A stretch of DNA of 64,000 nt from a virus. The stretch spans positions 1 through 64,000 of IMG/VR virus record IMGVR_UViG_3300009110_000302; one strand, written 5' to 3'. Shown one piece after another: positions 43,501 to 51,139 of the stretch (position 1 is its first letter; each line of letters begins with the position of its first letter). Made by a program: the position numbers and the translations under genes. Under the pieces are notes generated by a model. The model was not told where the DNA came from and ran no database searches. It worked only from the letters and a program-made list of their open reading frames with translations.

Positions 43501-44191
43501 AGTACTAGTAATTAGCCCTCATTCTGACGATAGTGAATATGGCTTAGGAGGTACTATTATTCGCCATTTGCAGGAAGGGGATTATGTCCATATAGGGTTA
43601 GTTGTCGCGGATTCTGTAGATTTCGTTCACGTGGACAGCGCTATTGTCCCTAGCGATGTCAGGGTTAGAGAATTTATGGAGGTTATACAAGCTTATTCCA
43701 AATATGGGAATATAAGGTCTAGCATATGGATGACAGACGAGACGAATGATTATGGTTTTGGTTTGGAAAGCAGGCTCGACGCGATACCCATTCGAGACGT
43801 AGTGAATTATGTAGAGAAAGAGATGAAAAGCCTTAAACCTAACGTATTATATTATCCGAGTAAAAGTCACCATCAGGATCATCGCGTGGTTTACGAAGCT
43901 TGCTCGACTGCTTGTAGGCCGACCCAGCCGTTTTTACCAGACGAAATATATCTTTACGAGTTGCCCACCTCTTTTTGGAATAACAATAAAGAGAGATATT
44001 TCGTGCCAAATACTTATGTTTCAATAGATATTGACAAGAAATCAGAAGTGGTGGGGCTTCATAAGTCCCAAATAAGACCTCAAGACAATAAGTTAAGTGC
44101 TGAGTCTATAATAGATCAAGCTAAAGTTAGAGGAGATGAGGTCGGGGAGAGGTATTGTGAGGCTTTTGAGTTAATAAGAAGTAAAAGATGA
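43481..44191 (+). CDS. PIG-L/LmbE family N-deacetylase
   Basis: 236 aa. Zinc motif VLVISPHSDDSEYGLGG (HxDD) with the third ligand in YYPSKSHHQDHRVVYEACS (HxxxH). Family members remove N-acetyl groups from GlcNAc-type sugars or derivatives. Starts 20 nt inside the ATP-grasp gene and overlaps the next by 4 nt. Likely substrate is an N-acetylated sugar (GlmS at 56311 feeds such sugars). Confidence 0.9.
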   Translation: MRKSSNKVLVISPHSDDSEYGLGGTIIRHLQEGDYVHIGLVVADSVDFVHVDSAIVPSDVRVREFMEVIQAYSKYGNIRSSIWMTDETNDYGFGLESRLDAIPIRDVVNYVEKEMKSLKPNVLYYPSKSHHQDHRVVYEACSTACRPTQPFLPDEIYLYELPTSFWNNNKERYFVPNTYVSIDIDKKSEVVGLHKSQIRPQDNKLSAESIIDQAKVRGDEVGERYCEAFELIRSKR

Positions 44192-44904
44192 AAATAAATT
44201 ACTTATTTGATATAGACGGAACCTTGACTCCCCCTCGAAGTAAAATGACTAGTGAGTTTTCTTTCTTTTTTTTAAATTGGATGACAGGCAGAAACATTTA
44301 CTTGGTGACGGGTAGCGATAGGGAAAAAATTATACAACAAGTTCCAAACAGTATATTAGTTAGGTGCAAGGGTGTTTTTTCATCTATGGCTAACGAATTC
44401 AGAAGTGAGGATCAGTTGATTTATAGTAATGATTGGAATCCTTCCCCTAAGTTAATTAAAGACTTAACAATGATTCGTGCAAGCTCAAACTATGATCTGA
44501 AAAAAGAGAATTACATAGAGTACAGGAAGGGCATGGTTAATTTTTCGGTAGCCGGTAGAGAATCTACCATAAAACAAAGGCGGAGATATTCGGCTTGGGA
44601 TAAAGAGAATAATGAAAGAGAAGGTATCGTAAAAACCTTAAGAGCTAAATATAAAAGGCTTGAATTTTGTCTAGGCGGAGAAATAAGCATAGATATACAG
44701 CCGAAAGGCAAGAATAAGTCTCAAGCGAGCAAATGGATTCGTAAATATGAAGGTGGAAAAATAGTATTTTTTGGAGATAAATGCATGGAAGGCGGGAATG
44801 ATTATGATATTGTTGAAGATATCAAAAAAAACAAGAAGGACAAGTATTTTCAGGTTGACAATTTTTTAACTACCCGTAAACTATTAGAAGCGGATGAAGA
44901 ATAA
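44188..44904 (+). CDS. HAD-IIB sugar-phosphate enzyme, eukaryote-type phosphomannomutase-like
   Basis: 238 aa. Begins NYLFDIDGTLTPPRSKM (nucleophile DxD), then IYLVTGSDREKII and ends with GGKIVFFGDKCMEGGNDYDI, which closely matches the FFGDKT.PGGND.E motif of the PMM2-type phosphomannomutase family. ISIDIQPKGKNKSQA corresponds to the family's substrate Asp and Lys. Would make mannose-1-phosphate for GDP-mannose or GDP-fucose, fitting the GT10-like gene at 32949. A trehalose/sucrose-phosphate phosphatase-like role is the alternative. Confidence 0.82.
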   Translation: MKINYLFDIDGTLTPPRSKMTSEFSFFFLNWMTGRNIYLVTGSDREKIIQQVPNSILVRCKGVFSSMANEFRSEDQLIYSNDWNPSPKLIKDLTMIRASSNYDLKKENYIEYRKGMVNFSVAGRESTIKQRRRYSAWDKENNEREGIVKTLRAKYKRLEFCLGGEISIDIQPKGKNKSQASKWIRKYEGGKIVFFGDKCMEGGNDYDIVEDIKKNKKDKYFQVDNFLTTRKLLEADEE

Positions 44905-45100
44905 GCAACAAGCTTTAGCTCTGTTGGAAGATTTAATAGAGGCTTCTTCTAATATAGATGAATTACATAAGAAAAAATCTATACAGGAAGGCAAAGCGGT
45001 AAGAGCGGTGGGCGAGAGTTGGCTGTTGTTCCATTTAAGAGTGTTGCGCGACTTAATTAACGAGGAAGAAGCTCATGGACAAAAAGAAACTAAAAACTAA
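44894..45100 (+). CDS. Hypothetical protein, 68 aa
   Basis: Helical, charged (QQALALLEDLIEASSNIDEL, ESWLLFHLRVLRDLINEEE). Starts 11 nt inside the previous gene and overlaps the next by 26 nt. No family recognised. Confidence 0.65.
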   Translation: MKNKQQALALLEDLIEASSNIDELHKKKSIQEGKAVRAVGESWLLFHLRVLRDLINEEEAHGQKETKN

Positions 45101-45617
45101 AGACGGTAGCGAATTCACTGTTTTTTATTTAAAAACAGAGCCCAAATGGGGAAAAGATAAATTCGGACACAATGCCGATGAGAACAAATACTATTTAACG
45201 CCCGAAGAGGCGGAACCTATAGTGCAAGATAATTACGCTTCTTGGGAAATAAAAGAGGCAGGGCTGTGGGACATTTACGGTCACCTTTATAAAGACCAAG
45301 AAAAGTCTTTAGAGGGTGACTTTTTTGACTTTCCTTTCCCCTCTTTTGGTTTACCTTTCTCCAAGAAAGAAGAAGTCGTGATAGACGATAGAATAGAGTC
45401 GGATGCAGTTTTAACCCCTTTAAAGGGCTGTGTATATAGATATTCACAAGATATGCGTCTTTATAGGTACGTCTCAGAAAAAATGGTAGATCAGGAGCCC
45501 CTTTGGGAGCTTGCAGATAACAAGAAGAATATTTACCTTGTGCCAGCGGAAGATTGCTATCTTTATGCCGTTAACCAAAACGAGCTAGATGAATTTTTGA
45601 GAAAGGAGACTGGCTGA
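45075..45617 (+). CDS. Hypothetical protein, 180 aa
   Basis: Begins MDKKKLKTKDGSEFTVFYLK; soluble, aromatic-rich (DFFDFPFPSFGLPFSKKEE, YRYSQDMRLYRYVSEKM). No motif recognised. The next gene starts 1 nt after its stop. Confidence 0.75.
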   Translation: MDKKKLKTKDGSEFTVFYLKTEPKWGKDKFGHNADENKYYLTPEEAEPIVQDNYASWEIKEAGLWDIYGHLYKDQEKSLEGDFFDFPFPSFGLPFSKKEEVVIDDRIESDAVLTPLKGCVYRYSQDMRLYRYVSEKMVDQEPLWELADNKKNIYLVPAEDCYLYAVNQNELDEFLRKETG

Positions 45618-45618
45618 C

Positions 45619-46269
45619 ATGGCTTTTTTAGATGTTAATAACCTACTCTCTACGCCCAAGTGGCGACATATTAGCGGTCAAGGAATGTGTCACAGACCTC
45701 ACAAAAGGCTTATTTTGCAAAGTTTAGTTTCCGTTTTAGAGTCTCATGTAGAAGGGGATATAGTCGAGTTAGGTTGTCACGAGGGCGGACTAAGCAAATA
45801 TCTCAAACTCGTATTAGATTTATACGACGTGTACCCGCATCGTAAGAAGCTTTATCTTTATGATAGCTTTGAAGGACTCCCAACCAGTCGCCGTGCTCAC
45901 GAAGCGGGATGGGAGGGGATGGAGACAACAGTAGAGGAAGTCCTCCTATCTTTTGAAATTAATAATATCTCCCCCCCATATAAAATACATAAAGGTTGGT
46001 TCAAAGAACTTAAACCGGAGGACTTGCCCGAAAAAATCGCTTTCGCTTTTTATGATGGTGATTTATATGAGAGTATTTACGATAGCTTTGAAAAGACTTA
46101 CCACTTGGTTTCCGAAGGGGGTACGATAGTAATTCACGATTACGGAGACCCTAGGTTTAAAGGGGTCGAAGAGGCTTGTCTCGATTTTTTAGGGGACAAA
46201 GCCCAAGATATTGTAATGTCCGATGAGTCAGCCGAATGCCGGTTCGTAGGAGTTTTACAAAAAAAATAA
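45619..46269 (+). CDS. TylF/macrocin O-methyltransferase-like protein
   Basis: 216 aa. SAM motif DIVELGCHEGGLSKYLKLV, then KKLYLYDSFEGLP (the characteristic YDSFEGLP of the TylF family), AFAFYDGDLYESIYDSFE and GGTIVIHDYGDPRFKGVEEA, with the metal-binding acidic residues. Members methylate sugar hydroxyls. Fits the glycan theme. Followed by a small HNH-like fragment. Confidence 0.9.
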   Translation: MAFLDVNNLLSTPKWRHISGQGMCHRPHKRLILQSLVSVLESHVEGDIVELGCHEGGLSKYLKLVLDLYDVYPHRKKLYLYDSFEGLPTSRRAHEAGWEGMETTVEEVLLSFEINNISPPYKIHKGWFKELKPEDLPEKIAFAFYDGDLYESIYDSFEKTYHLVSEGGTIVIHDYGDPRFKGVEEACLDFLGDKAQDIVMSDESAECRFVGVLQKK

Positions 46270-46273
46270 TATA

Positions 46274-46390
46274 ATGAAAAATAAAAAATACAACATTGAT
46301 CATAAGAATAATAAATTCGATGATAATCGCTTATCGAACCTTAAACTTATTAAGATTGAACCAAATAAACCAAAGAAGCCTTTAAAATGA
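46274..46390 (+). CDS. Small HNH-motif-like peptide, possible endonuclease remnant
   Basis: 38 aa containing NIDHKNNKFDDNRLSNLKLI, which matches the second half of an HNH motif (DHxxxNxxDNRxxNL). The upstream Cys/His part and a DNA-binding module are missing. It overlaps the next ATG by 4 nt. Either a decayed homing endonuclease or a small standalone DNA-binding peptide. Confidence 0.6.
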   Translation: MKNKKYNIDHKNNKFDDNRLSNLKLIKIEPNKPKKPLK

Positions 46391-46617
46391 AAAAATCCTT
46401 ATATAAAGCCTTAGAATCCAGATACAAAGCCGAACTGCATGAAGCAGAAGCCACCCTTGAGGTATATTTCAACAATGCCGTTGGAATTGGCGAACATCCT
46501 CAAATGGTAGAAGAAATGGCAAAACAGTTAGAGAAAATGTCCAACGCGGAAGACTGTTTACTGACCTTGGAAGAAAACTTCAAAGAGGAGGAAGAGTACA
46601 GGTGTAAGCCTTTATGA
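46387..46617 (+). CDS. Hypothetical protein, 76 aa, helical
   Basis: Long charged helix pattern (ESRYKAELHEAEATLEVYF, EDCLLTLEENFKEEEEYRC), probably coiled coil. Coupled to both neighbours. No family recognised. Confidence 0.7.
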   Translation: MKKSLYKALESRYKAELHEAEATLEVYFNNAVGIGEHPQMVEEMAKQLEKMSNAEDCLLTLEENFKEEEEYRCKPL

Positions 46618-46618
46618 A

Positions 46619-46807
46619 ATGCCGTTGTCTCACAAGGAATTTATTGAAGCTTTAACAGAGATAGAACAGGAATACATAAAATTAAGAAGTAGTGACTCTT
46701 CACACGAAAGAAGAACAGCCCAATTAGCTTTGCTTGTTTTAAATAGACTGAAGAGAAGAATAACAAAGAAGATAATTGAGAAACATGGAAATCAAACTAA
46801 AACATAA
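46619..46807 (+). CDS. Hypothetical protein, 62 aa
   Basis: Helical and basic at the C-terminus ([20 protein letters not shown]). Starts 1 nt after the previous stop; its end overlaps the bS21 gene by 23 nt. No family recognised. Confidence 0.65.
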   Translation: MPLSHKEFIEALTEIEQEYIKLRSSDSSHERRTAQLALLVLNRLKRRITKKIIEKHGNQTKT

Positions 46808-46997
46808 AGACGGCAGATCAATGCCTCTCGAAAGAGCTTTGAGAATTCTTAAGAAGAAGCTTGATAAAGAGGGCACTATTAAAGAGGTTAGAAAACGTAG
46901 ATTTTACGAGAAGAAAAGCGTTAAAAAATACAGGAAAAAGAAAAACGCTAAATATGCCGCTAAGATGCAAGCTAAAGAAAACGAACTTTGGCGTTGA
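46785..46997 (+). CDS. rpsU: Ribosomal protein bS21
   Basis: 70 aa from ATG 46785. Family signature is clear: [40 protein letters not shown] and the basic tail [12 protein letters not shown]. bS21 sits near the anti-Shine-Dalgarno of the 30S subunit and affects initiation; several large phages carry a copy that may replace the host one. Here that is notable because many units appear leaderless. Its TGA overlaps the -35 of the next promoter. Confidence 0.93.
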   Translation: MEIKLKHKDGRSMPLERALRILKKKLDKEGTIKEVRKRRFYEKKSVKKYRKKKNAKYAAKMQAKENELWR

Positions 46998-47031
46998 CTT
47001 TGTTTTAACCTTCATGTAATATAAATACATG
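46994..47031 (+). promoter_or_regulatory. Sigma70-type promoter plus CATGT-N9-ACATG palindrome, leaderless start for 47029
   Basis: TTGACT (46994-46999), 17-nt spacer, TAATAT (47017-47022); +1 seven bases on is exactly the ATG at 47029. The arms CATGTA (47013-47018) and TACATG (47026-47031) overlap the -10 and the start codon, as at 36406-36424. Confidence 0.62.
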
Positions 47032-47574
47032 GAGAACAAAAATGTTTTAGATAAGACTCGTACCTATTTAGTGGGACATATGCAATACTCCGATGGTAGA
47101 GATTGGAGAGAGCATGTCGAAAAAGAGTTAGAGTCTTTAAACATCACAGTCTTTAATCCTTATAAAAAACCTTTCGTAAAGGATGTCAATGAAGACGAAA
47201 CTGCTCGAACAAGAATGTCGGAAGACATGGTTAATGGTTACTACAGTGATGTAGCCGAAAGGATGAGCACGGTTCGTAGTTACGATCTTAACCTAGTAGA
47301 TAGATCTGATTTTATTATAGCTCATTTACTTCCAGATGTTGCAAGCTGGGGCAGCGCAGAAGAAATTGTTACCGCAGTAAGAATGAAGAAACCTATATTC
47401 ATTTCAATGGAAGGCGGAAAATCCCAAACACCTCTTTGGATTATGGGTATGCTTCCGCATCATTATATTTATGATAGTGTTGATGATGTTTTATCAATGA
47501 TTCACCAAATAAACGACGGAAATAAAGCTATTGATAGCGATAGGTGGAGGCTTTTAAGAAAGGAGTTACGATAA
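47029..47574 (+). CDS. Nucleoside 2-deoxyribosyltransferase-like protein
   Basis: 181 aa. TRTYLVGHMQYSDGRDWREH at the N-terminus, RSYDLNLVDRSDFIIAHLLP and SWGSAEEIVTAVRMKKPIFI match the fold of nucleoside deoxyribosyltransferases and related phage proteins (Asp and Glu nucleophile region GSAEEI). Would exchange or hydrolyse nucleobase-deoxyribose bonds. Starts its own unit with GMP reductase three genes on, suggesting nucleotide salvage. Confidence 0.78.
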   Translation: MENKNVLDKTRTYLVGHMQYSDGRDWREHVEKELESLNITVFNPYKKPFVKDVNEDETARTRMSEDMVNGYYSDVAERMSTVRSYDLNLVDRSDFIIAHLLPDVASWGSAEEIVTAVRMKKPIFISMEGGKSQTPLWIMGMLPHHYIYDSVDDVLSMIHQINDGNKAIDSDRWRLLRKELR

Positions 47575-47577
47575 TCT

Positions 47578-47718
47578 ATGTTACCCGATTGGCTATATAA
47601 AATAGAGAGGAAGTTAGATGATTGTAATCATATCATGGAGCTAGGTAGAACCTGTTTAGCTCTTTGCACTTTAGTGCTTCAAGTTGTAATACTGTTAAAA
47701 TTATTTAATGTGATTTGA
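47578..47718 (+). CDS. Small single-pass membrane protein, 46 aa
   Basis: MLPDWLYKIERKLDDCNHIM then a hydrophobic stretch (TCLALCTLVLQVVILLKLF) reaching the C-terminus. Its TGA overlaps the next ATG. No family recognised. Confidence 0.65.
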   Translation: MLPDWLYKIERKLDDCNHIMELGRTCLALCTLVLQVVILLKLFNVI

Positions 47719-48125
47719 TGAAAACGGGTTTCGTAGCTAGTTGTTTTGATATGCTTCATGCGGGACATTGTCTTATGTTAAAAGACGCGTCTTTTCAATG
47801 TGATCATTTAGTAGCAGCACTTCAGACAGATCCGACAATAGATCGTCCGGAAAAAAATAGGCCAATACAGTCTTTCCCAGAAAGAATGCTTCAGCTTGAA
47901 GCCGTCCGTTATATTGATGAAATTGTTGTTTACAATACTGAAGAAGAATTAGTTGAGTGGCTAAAAGTGATTAAGCCAGATGTCCGTATTCTGGGTAGTG
48001 ACTACAAAGATAAGTTTTATTATACGGGCAAAGATTTAGAAGAGCACTTAGGTATAGAGATATATTTTCATGATAGAAATTATCATTGGTCTACCAGCGA
48101 GTTAAGGGAAAGGGTATTAAAGTGA
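47718..48125 (+). CDS. Glycerol-3-phosphate cytidylyltransferase-like nucleotidyltransferase
   Basis: 135 aa. HxGH motif in [38 protein letters not shown] and [21 protein letters not shown]-terminal [12 protein letters not shown] matches the RxSTS..R motif of TagD/FkbN-type enzymes. Activates a polyol- or sugar-phosphate as the CDP form. Second member of this family in the window (other at 23732). Coupled to GMP reductase by a GTGA overlap. Confidence 0.9.
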   Translation: MKTGFVASCFDMLHAGHCLMLKDASFQCDHLVAALQTDPTIDRPEKNRPIQSFPERMLQLEAVRYIDEIVVYNTEEELVEWLKVIKPDVRILGSDYKDKFYYTGKDLEEHLGIEIYFHDRNYHWSTSELRERVLK

Positions 48126-49282
48126 GAATTGAGCCTGAAATGAAGTTAGATTATAAGGACGTTCTTTTGCGTCCTAAGCGTTCAGAGTTAACGTCTCGTA
48201 AGGACGTTAATTTGATGCGTGAGTTTACCTTTAAGAACGCTGGAGGGGAAGGGTCAGACCCTAAAGCGTATAGCTGGAAGGGCATCCCTATTGTGGCGGC
48301 AAATATGGATACCGTGGGGACTTTTGAAACGGCCAAGGCTCTTGCCCAACATCATATGTTGACTTGTATCAGTAAGCATAGTGATGTAGATAGGTGGATT
48401 CATAAGCTGTGTGGCTATGGGGTTTACAAAACCAAAGAGCAAAAGAAAGCTAATGAAGGAAGCTGGAAATATGAACGAGGAGCAAAGGATTGGCAAAGCA
48501 GAATTTATGACCATATTTGTCCTTCTATCGGTATTAAATATGATCCAAATAAAATGGATGATATAGATTATTTAAACAGTATTCAGTGGAACTTTTATCA
48601 TAATAGGTTCGTATGTATTGATGCAGCGAATGGATATACATCAAGGTTTTGTGATTTTATTAAACGAGTCAGAGAAGAACACCCCGCTCTTATTATCATA
48701 GCGGGAAATGTTGTCACTGGCGAAATGACAGAGGAGATATTATTAAGTGGAGCAGATATTGTTAAAGTGGGTATTGGCGGCGGGTCTGTTTGCACTACTC
48801 GTATACAAACTGGTGTGGGTTATCCTCAACTCAGCGCAGTCATTGAATGCGCGGATGCTGCTCATGGGATTGGTGGGCATATTATGGCTGACGGTGGGTG
48901 TGTATCTGCTGGCGACGTGGCCAAAGCCTTTTGTGCTGGTGCTGATTTTGTTATGCTGGGCGGGATGTTGGCGGGTCATACTGAATCAGAAGGGCAAGAG
49001 GAAGAAGTAGACGGAGAGAAATATAAAACATTTTATGGAATGAGTTCCGACACGGCCATGAACAAATATCATGGCGGAGTTGCGAACTATCGCTCCTCAG
49101 AAGGAAAAACAATAAGGATAAAACATCGTGGACTTATTAAGCATACTGTGGAACATATTCTTGGTGGCTTGCGTAGTGCTTGTACTTATATTGGTGCTAA
49201 GGAGTTAAAAGATATGCCTAAGTGCGCTACCTTTATAAGAGTTAGTCAGCAATCAAACGAAGTGTTTGGAAAAAATATTTAA
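48122..49282 (+). CDS. guaC: GMP reductase
   Basis: Reductive deamination of GMP to IMP. The GTG start at 48122 ([20 protein letters not shown]) aligns with the normal GuaC N-terminus. NAD(P)/IMP motifs: [16 protein letters not shown], catalytic Cys in [20 protein letters not shown] near residue 223, [29 protein letters not shown], and [13 protein letters not shown]. The sequence follows GMP reductase rather than IMP dehydrogenase (no CBS domains, [10 protein letters not shown]). 386 aa is slightly longer than E. coli GuaC. Shifts purines from guanine to the IMP pool; unusual phage cargo. Confidence 0.94.
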   Translation: MRIEPEMKLDYKDVLLRPKRSELTSRKDVNLMREFTFKNAGGEGSDPKAYSWKGIPIVAANMDTVGTFETAKALAQHHMLTCISKHSDVDRWIHKLCGYGVYKTKEQKKANEGSWKYERGAKDWQSRIYDHICPSIGIKYDPNKMDDIDYLNSIQWNFYHNRFVCIDAANGYTSRFCDFIKRVREEHPALIIIAGNVVTGEMTEEILLSGADIVKVGIGGGSVCTTRIQTGVGYPQLSAVIECADAAHGIGGHIMADGGCVSAGDVAKAFCAGADFVMLGGMLAGHTESEGQEEEVDGEKYKTFYGMSSDTAMNKYHGGVANYRSSEGKTIRIKHRGLIKHTVEHILGGLRSACTYIGAKELKDMPKCATFIRVSQQSNEVFGKNI

Positions 49283-49900
49283 ATGGGCGGTTATACTAAT
49301 CATAAATATTACAATAGCAATATAAGAGGTTCCGCTTGGAATAGGAGTATTTCTAAGGGTTCTAGATCTAACGGTTTTCTACCTAAAGATCAATACATTG
49401 CGAATTTAAAAGCGGGTAATAAATGGGATAATTACGCTTCTTATTACAAGAGCCCAGAGTGGAAAAGTAAAAGACTCAAGATAATAGAAAAAAATAACAA
49501 TACTTGCGAAAGATGCTATAGGGTTTTCCCTTCGGAAGAGTTAGACGTACACCATCAACGATATAGTGTGCGTGTTGGTGAAGATGATGAGGCGGATTTA
49601 GAATGTTTATGTAGTAATTGTCATATGCTACACAATGAAGTATGTGATATAGCAGGTGTCTATAAAGGAGGTGAAGCTCTTTTCATAAAACCTGATATGA
49701 AAGGGAGAATTGCGAGAGCTATGTATCAATATGCGCCTTGGATGTTTGAAGATGTTGATTTCGATCCCGATTGGGACTATTTAGATGATTTAGATTATGA
49801 TATAGTACTTAAAAAAATGAAGACTTTCCTTGGGAAATGGATGATGAACGTACCACAAGAAGACAATGTTCCCGATAAGGATTATTTAGATGATTTCTAA
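49283..49900 (+). CDS. HNH endonuclease
   Basis: 205 aa. The zinc and catalytic HNH core is YKSPEWKSKRLKIIEKNN, TCERCYRVF, LDVHHQRY and LECLCSNCHMLHNE. The N-terminus (GGYTNHKYYNSNIRG) is unrelated to known modules. Its acidic C-terminus (DWDYLDDLDYD) is unusual for a DNA-binding nuclease. Starts immediately after guaC. May be a free-standing homing endonuclease. Confidence 0.87.
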   Translation: MGGYTNHKYYNSNIRGSAWNRSISKGSRSNGFLPKDQYIANLKAGNKWDNYASYYKSPEWKSKRLKIIEKNNNTCERCYRVFPSEELDVHHQRYSVRVGEDDEADLECLCSNCHMLHNEVCDIAGVYKGGEALFIKPDMKGRIARAMYQYAPWMFEDVDFDPDWDYLDDLDYDIVLKKMKTFLGKWMMNVPQEDNVPDKDYLDDF

Positions 49901-49932
49901 TAAAATAAATTATATTTAATTTTTAATAAAAC

Positions 49933-49938
49933 TATAAT
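49933..49938 (+). promoter_or_regulatory. TATAAT -10 element 8 nt before the ExbB-like start
   Basis: TATAAT with predicted +1 at 49945, one base before the ATG at 49946. No convincing -35 and no Shine-Dalgarno. Likely start of the membrane operon. Confidence 0.45.
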
Positions 49939-49945
49939 AAATAGT

Positions 49946-50437
49946 ATGAATACTTTCACTAAATGGTTCTTATTAAATGCTGTTATGTTGACAGCCATTT
50001 TTTTTGCACAGCAAAGAGACTTAATCTCAACAATGATAGAGGGGGATTTATCCCATATTTCAGTGCTTATAATGATTTTATACATACTGATGTCCGCTTT
50101 CGTGGGTAGGCTTTGCTATTTATCTGATAAAATAAGTAAAGATAGTAAGATTAAAAGAGTTAAAGAGAAAGACTACTTAACTAAACGAGCAGATGTAGGT
50201 TGGTTTGCGGCAGAGCATTTCTTCTCTTTGGGCCTTTTGGGGACTATTATTGGGCTTATATTAGCTACACAGGGGAGTCTTGATAGCTCCACACCCACAA
50301 GTGAAATAGTGGCGGGGTTGAAGAAGGGTCTGAACACGGCGTTTTATACGACAGTGTGCGGTATAGTTTTCAGTTTACCTCTTCAGGTTCAGCTTATGAT
50401 ATTAAAGTTTAAGTTGGAGAAAAAAGAAGATGCGTAG
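49946..50437 (+). CDS. MotA/TolQ/ExbB-like proton-channel protein
   Basis: 163 aa. Hydrophobic segments near residues 8-23, 33-52, 90-107 and 125-145. The conserved MotA/TolQ/ExbB core is AEHFFSLGLLGTIIGLILAT followed by AGLKKGLNTAFYTTVCGIVF, the two pore helices of the family. It forms ion-driven stator complexes with an ExbD/TolR-type partner, encoded next with an 8-nt overlap. No long cytoplasmic tail like ZorA. Inner-membrane location expected. Confidence 0.88.
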   Translation: MNTFTKWFLLNAVMLTAIFFAQQRDLISTMIEGDLSHISVLIMILYILMSAFVGRLCYLSDKISKDSKIKRVKEKDYLTKRADVGWFAAEHFFSLGLLGTIIGLILATQGSLDSSTPTSEIVAGLKKGLNTAFYTTVCGIVFSLPLQVQLMILKFKLEKKEDA

Positions 50438-51020
50438 ATTTTTTTCATTTCGGCCATTTATTGACGTTTTATTTTGCTGCTTACTCATGTTAGTAGCGAT
50501 ACTTTTCTTATTGAAAACCGAAGAGGAGAAAACTAAAATGCGCCCACCAAATGTCATCTATGAAGTTGTTTTAACTTGGGATGGTAAAAGCGGTGACGAT
50601 TTAGACCTATACGTTCAGGCGGCTTCAGGACACGTCGTAAGCTTCAATAATAGAGAAGGGGGTAGCGGCAGTTTAATTAGCTTAGATCATGATGCTCTTG
50701 GCTTAAGGAACAATAGTCTCGGAGAAGGACAAGAGGGGCAGATTACGCCCTTTCATGAAGAAGTGGTATCTTTCAGGGGAGTTCTTGAGGGAGAGAACGT
50801 AGTGACTATTCATGTCTACGCAAAAAGGGACGACGAACCAATAAAAGCTACTATTAAATTAATTAGGGTTAAGCCTTTTAAAGAAGTCGTTACGAAAGAA
50901 ATAGTATTTGAATCCGTAGGGCAAGAAAAAACCGCCTTTAGATTTAAGACAAGTAAGACCGCAGAGGTCATAGACATTAACGAGTTACCTGCTAAATTGG
51001 TTAGGTCTTTAGGACAATGA
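50430..51020 (+). CDS. ExbD/TolR-like protein with a YfaP-like periplasmic domain
   Basis: 196 aa. Short cytoplasmic start, then one TM helix with the family's essential Asp: FRPFIDVLFCCLLMLVAI. The periplasmic part is not the usual ExbD/TolR domain: VVLTWDGKSGDDLDLYVQ and SFNNREGGSGSLISLDHD look like the YfaP/DUF2135-type beta-sandwich, followed by a second beta-rich region. Stator partner of the preceding ExbB-like protein by overlap and motif. The exchanged outer domain suggests a new effector or cargo. Confidence 0.82.
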   Translation: MRRFFSFRPFIDVLFCCLLMLVAILFLLKTEEEKTKMRPPNVIYEVVLTWDGKSGDDLDLYVQAASGHVVSFNNREGGSGSLISLDHDALGLRNNSLGEGQEGQITPFHEEVVSFRGVLEGENVVTIHVYAKRDDEPIKATIKLIRVKPFKEVVTKEIVFESVGQEKTAFRFKTSKTAEVIDINELPAKLVRSLGQ

Positions 51021-51139
51021 AAAAACTAGAAAAAACCAAGGATTTGTTTTTATTAGCTTTTTGGGGCACCGCTTATCTCTTAAAAGCTATAGTTGAGATT
51101 CCTTACTTGTGGATCAAATCGTTATTTGATAAAAAATGA
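51017..51139 (+). CDS. Small membrane protein, 40 aa
   Basis: MKKLEKTKDLFLLAFWGTAY then YLLKAIVEIPYLWIKSLF; one hydrophobic helix and a basic tail. ATGA overlaps on both sides place it firmly inside the ExbB/ExbD operon, where it could be a stator accessory subunit. Confidence 0.7.
   Translation: MKKLEKTKDLFLLAFWGTAYLLKAIVEIPYLWIKSLFDKK

Noticed and set aside
48747-49010. 87-codon hydrophobic + strand frame inside guaC
   Set aside because: It is an out-of-frame reading of a strongly conserved GMP reductase region.
49946-51020. Zorya-type defence system
   Set aside because: The ExbB-like protein lacks the long ZorA tail, and no ZorC, ZorD or ZorE gene is nearby.
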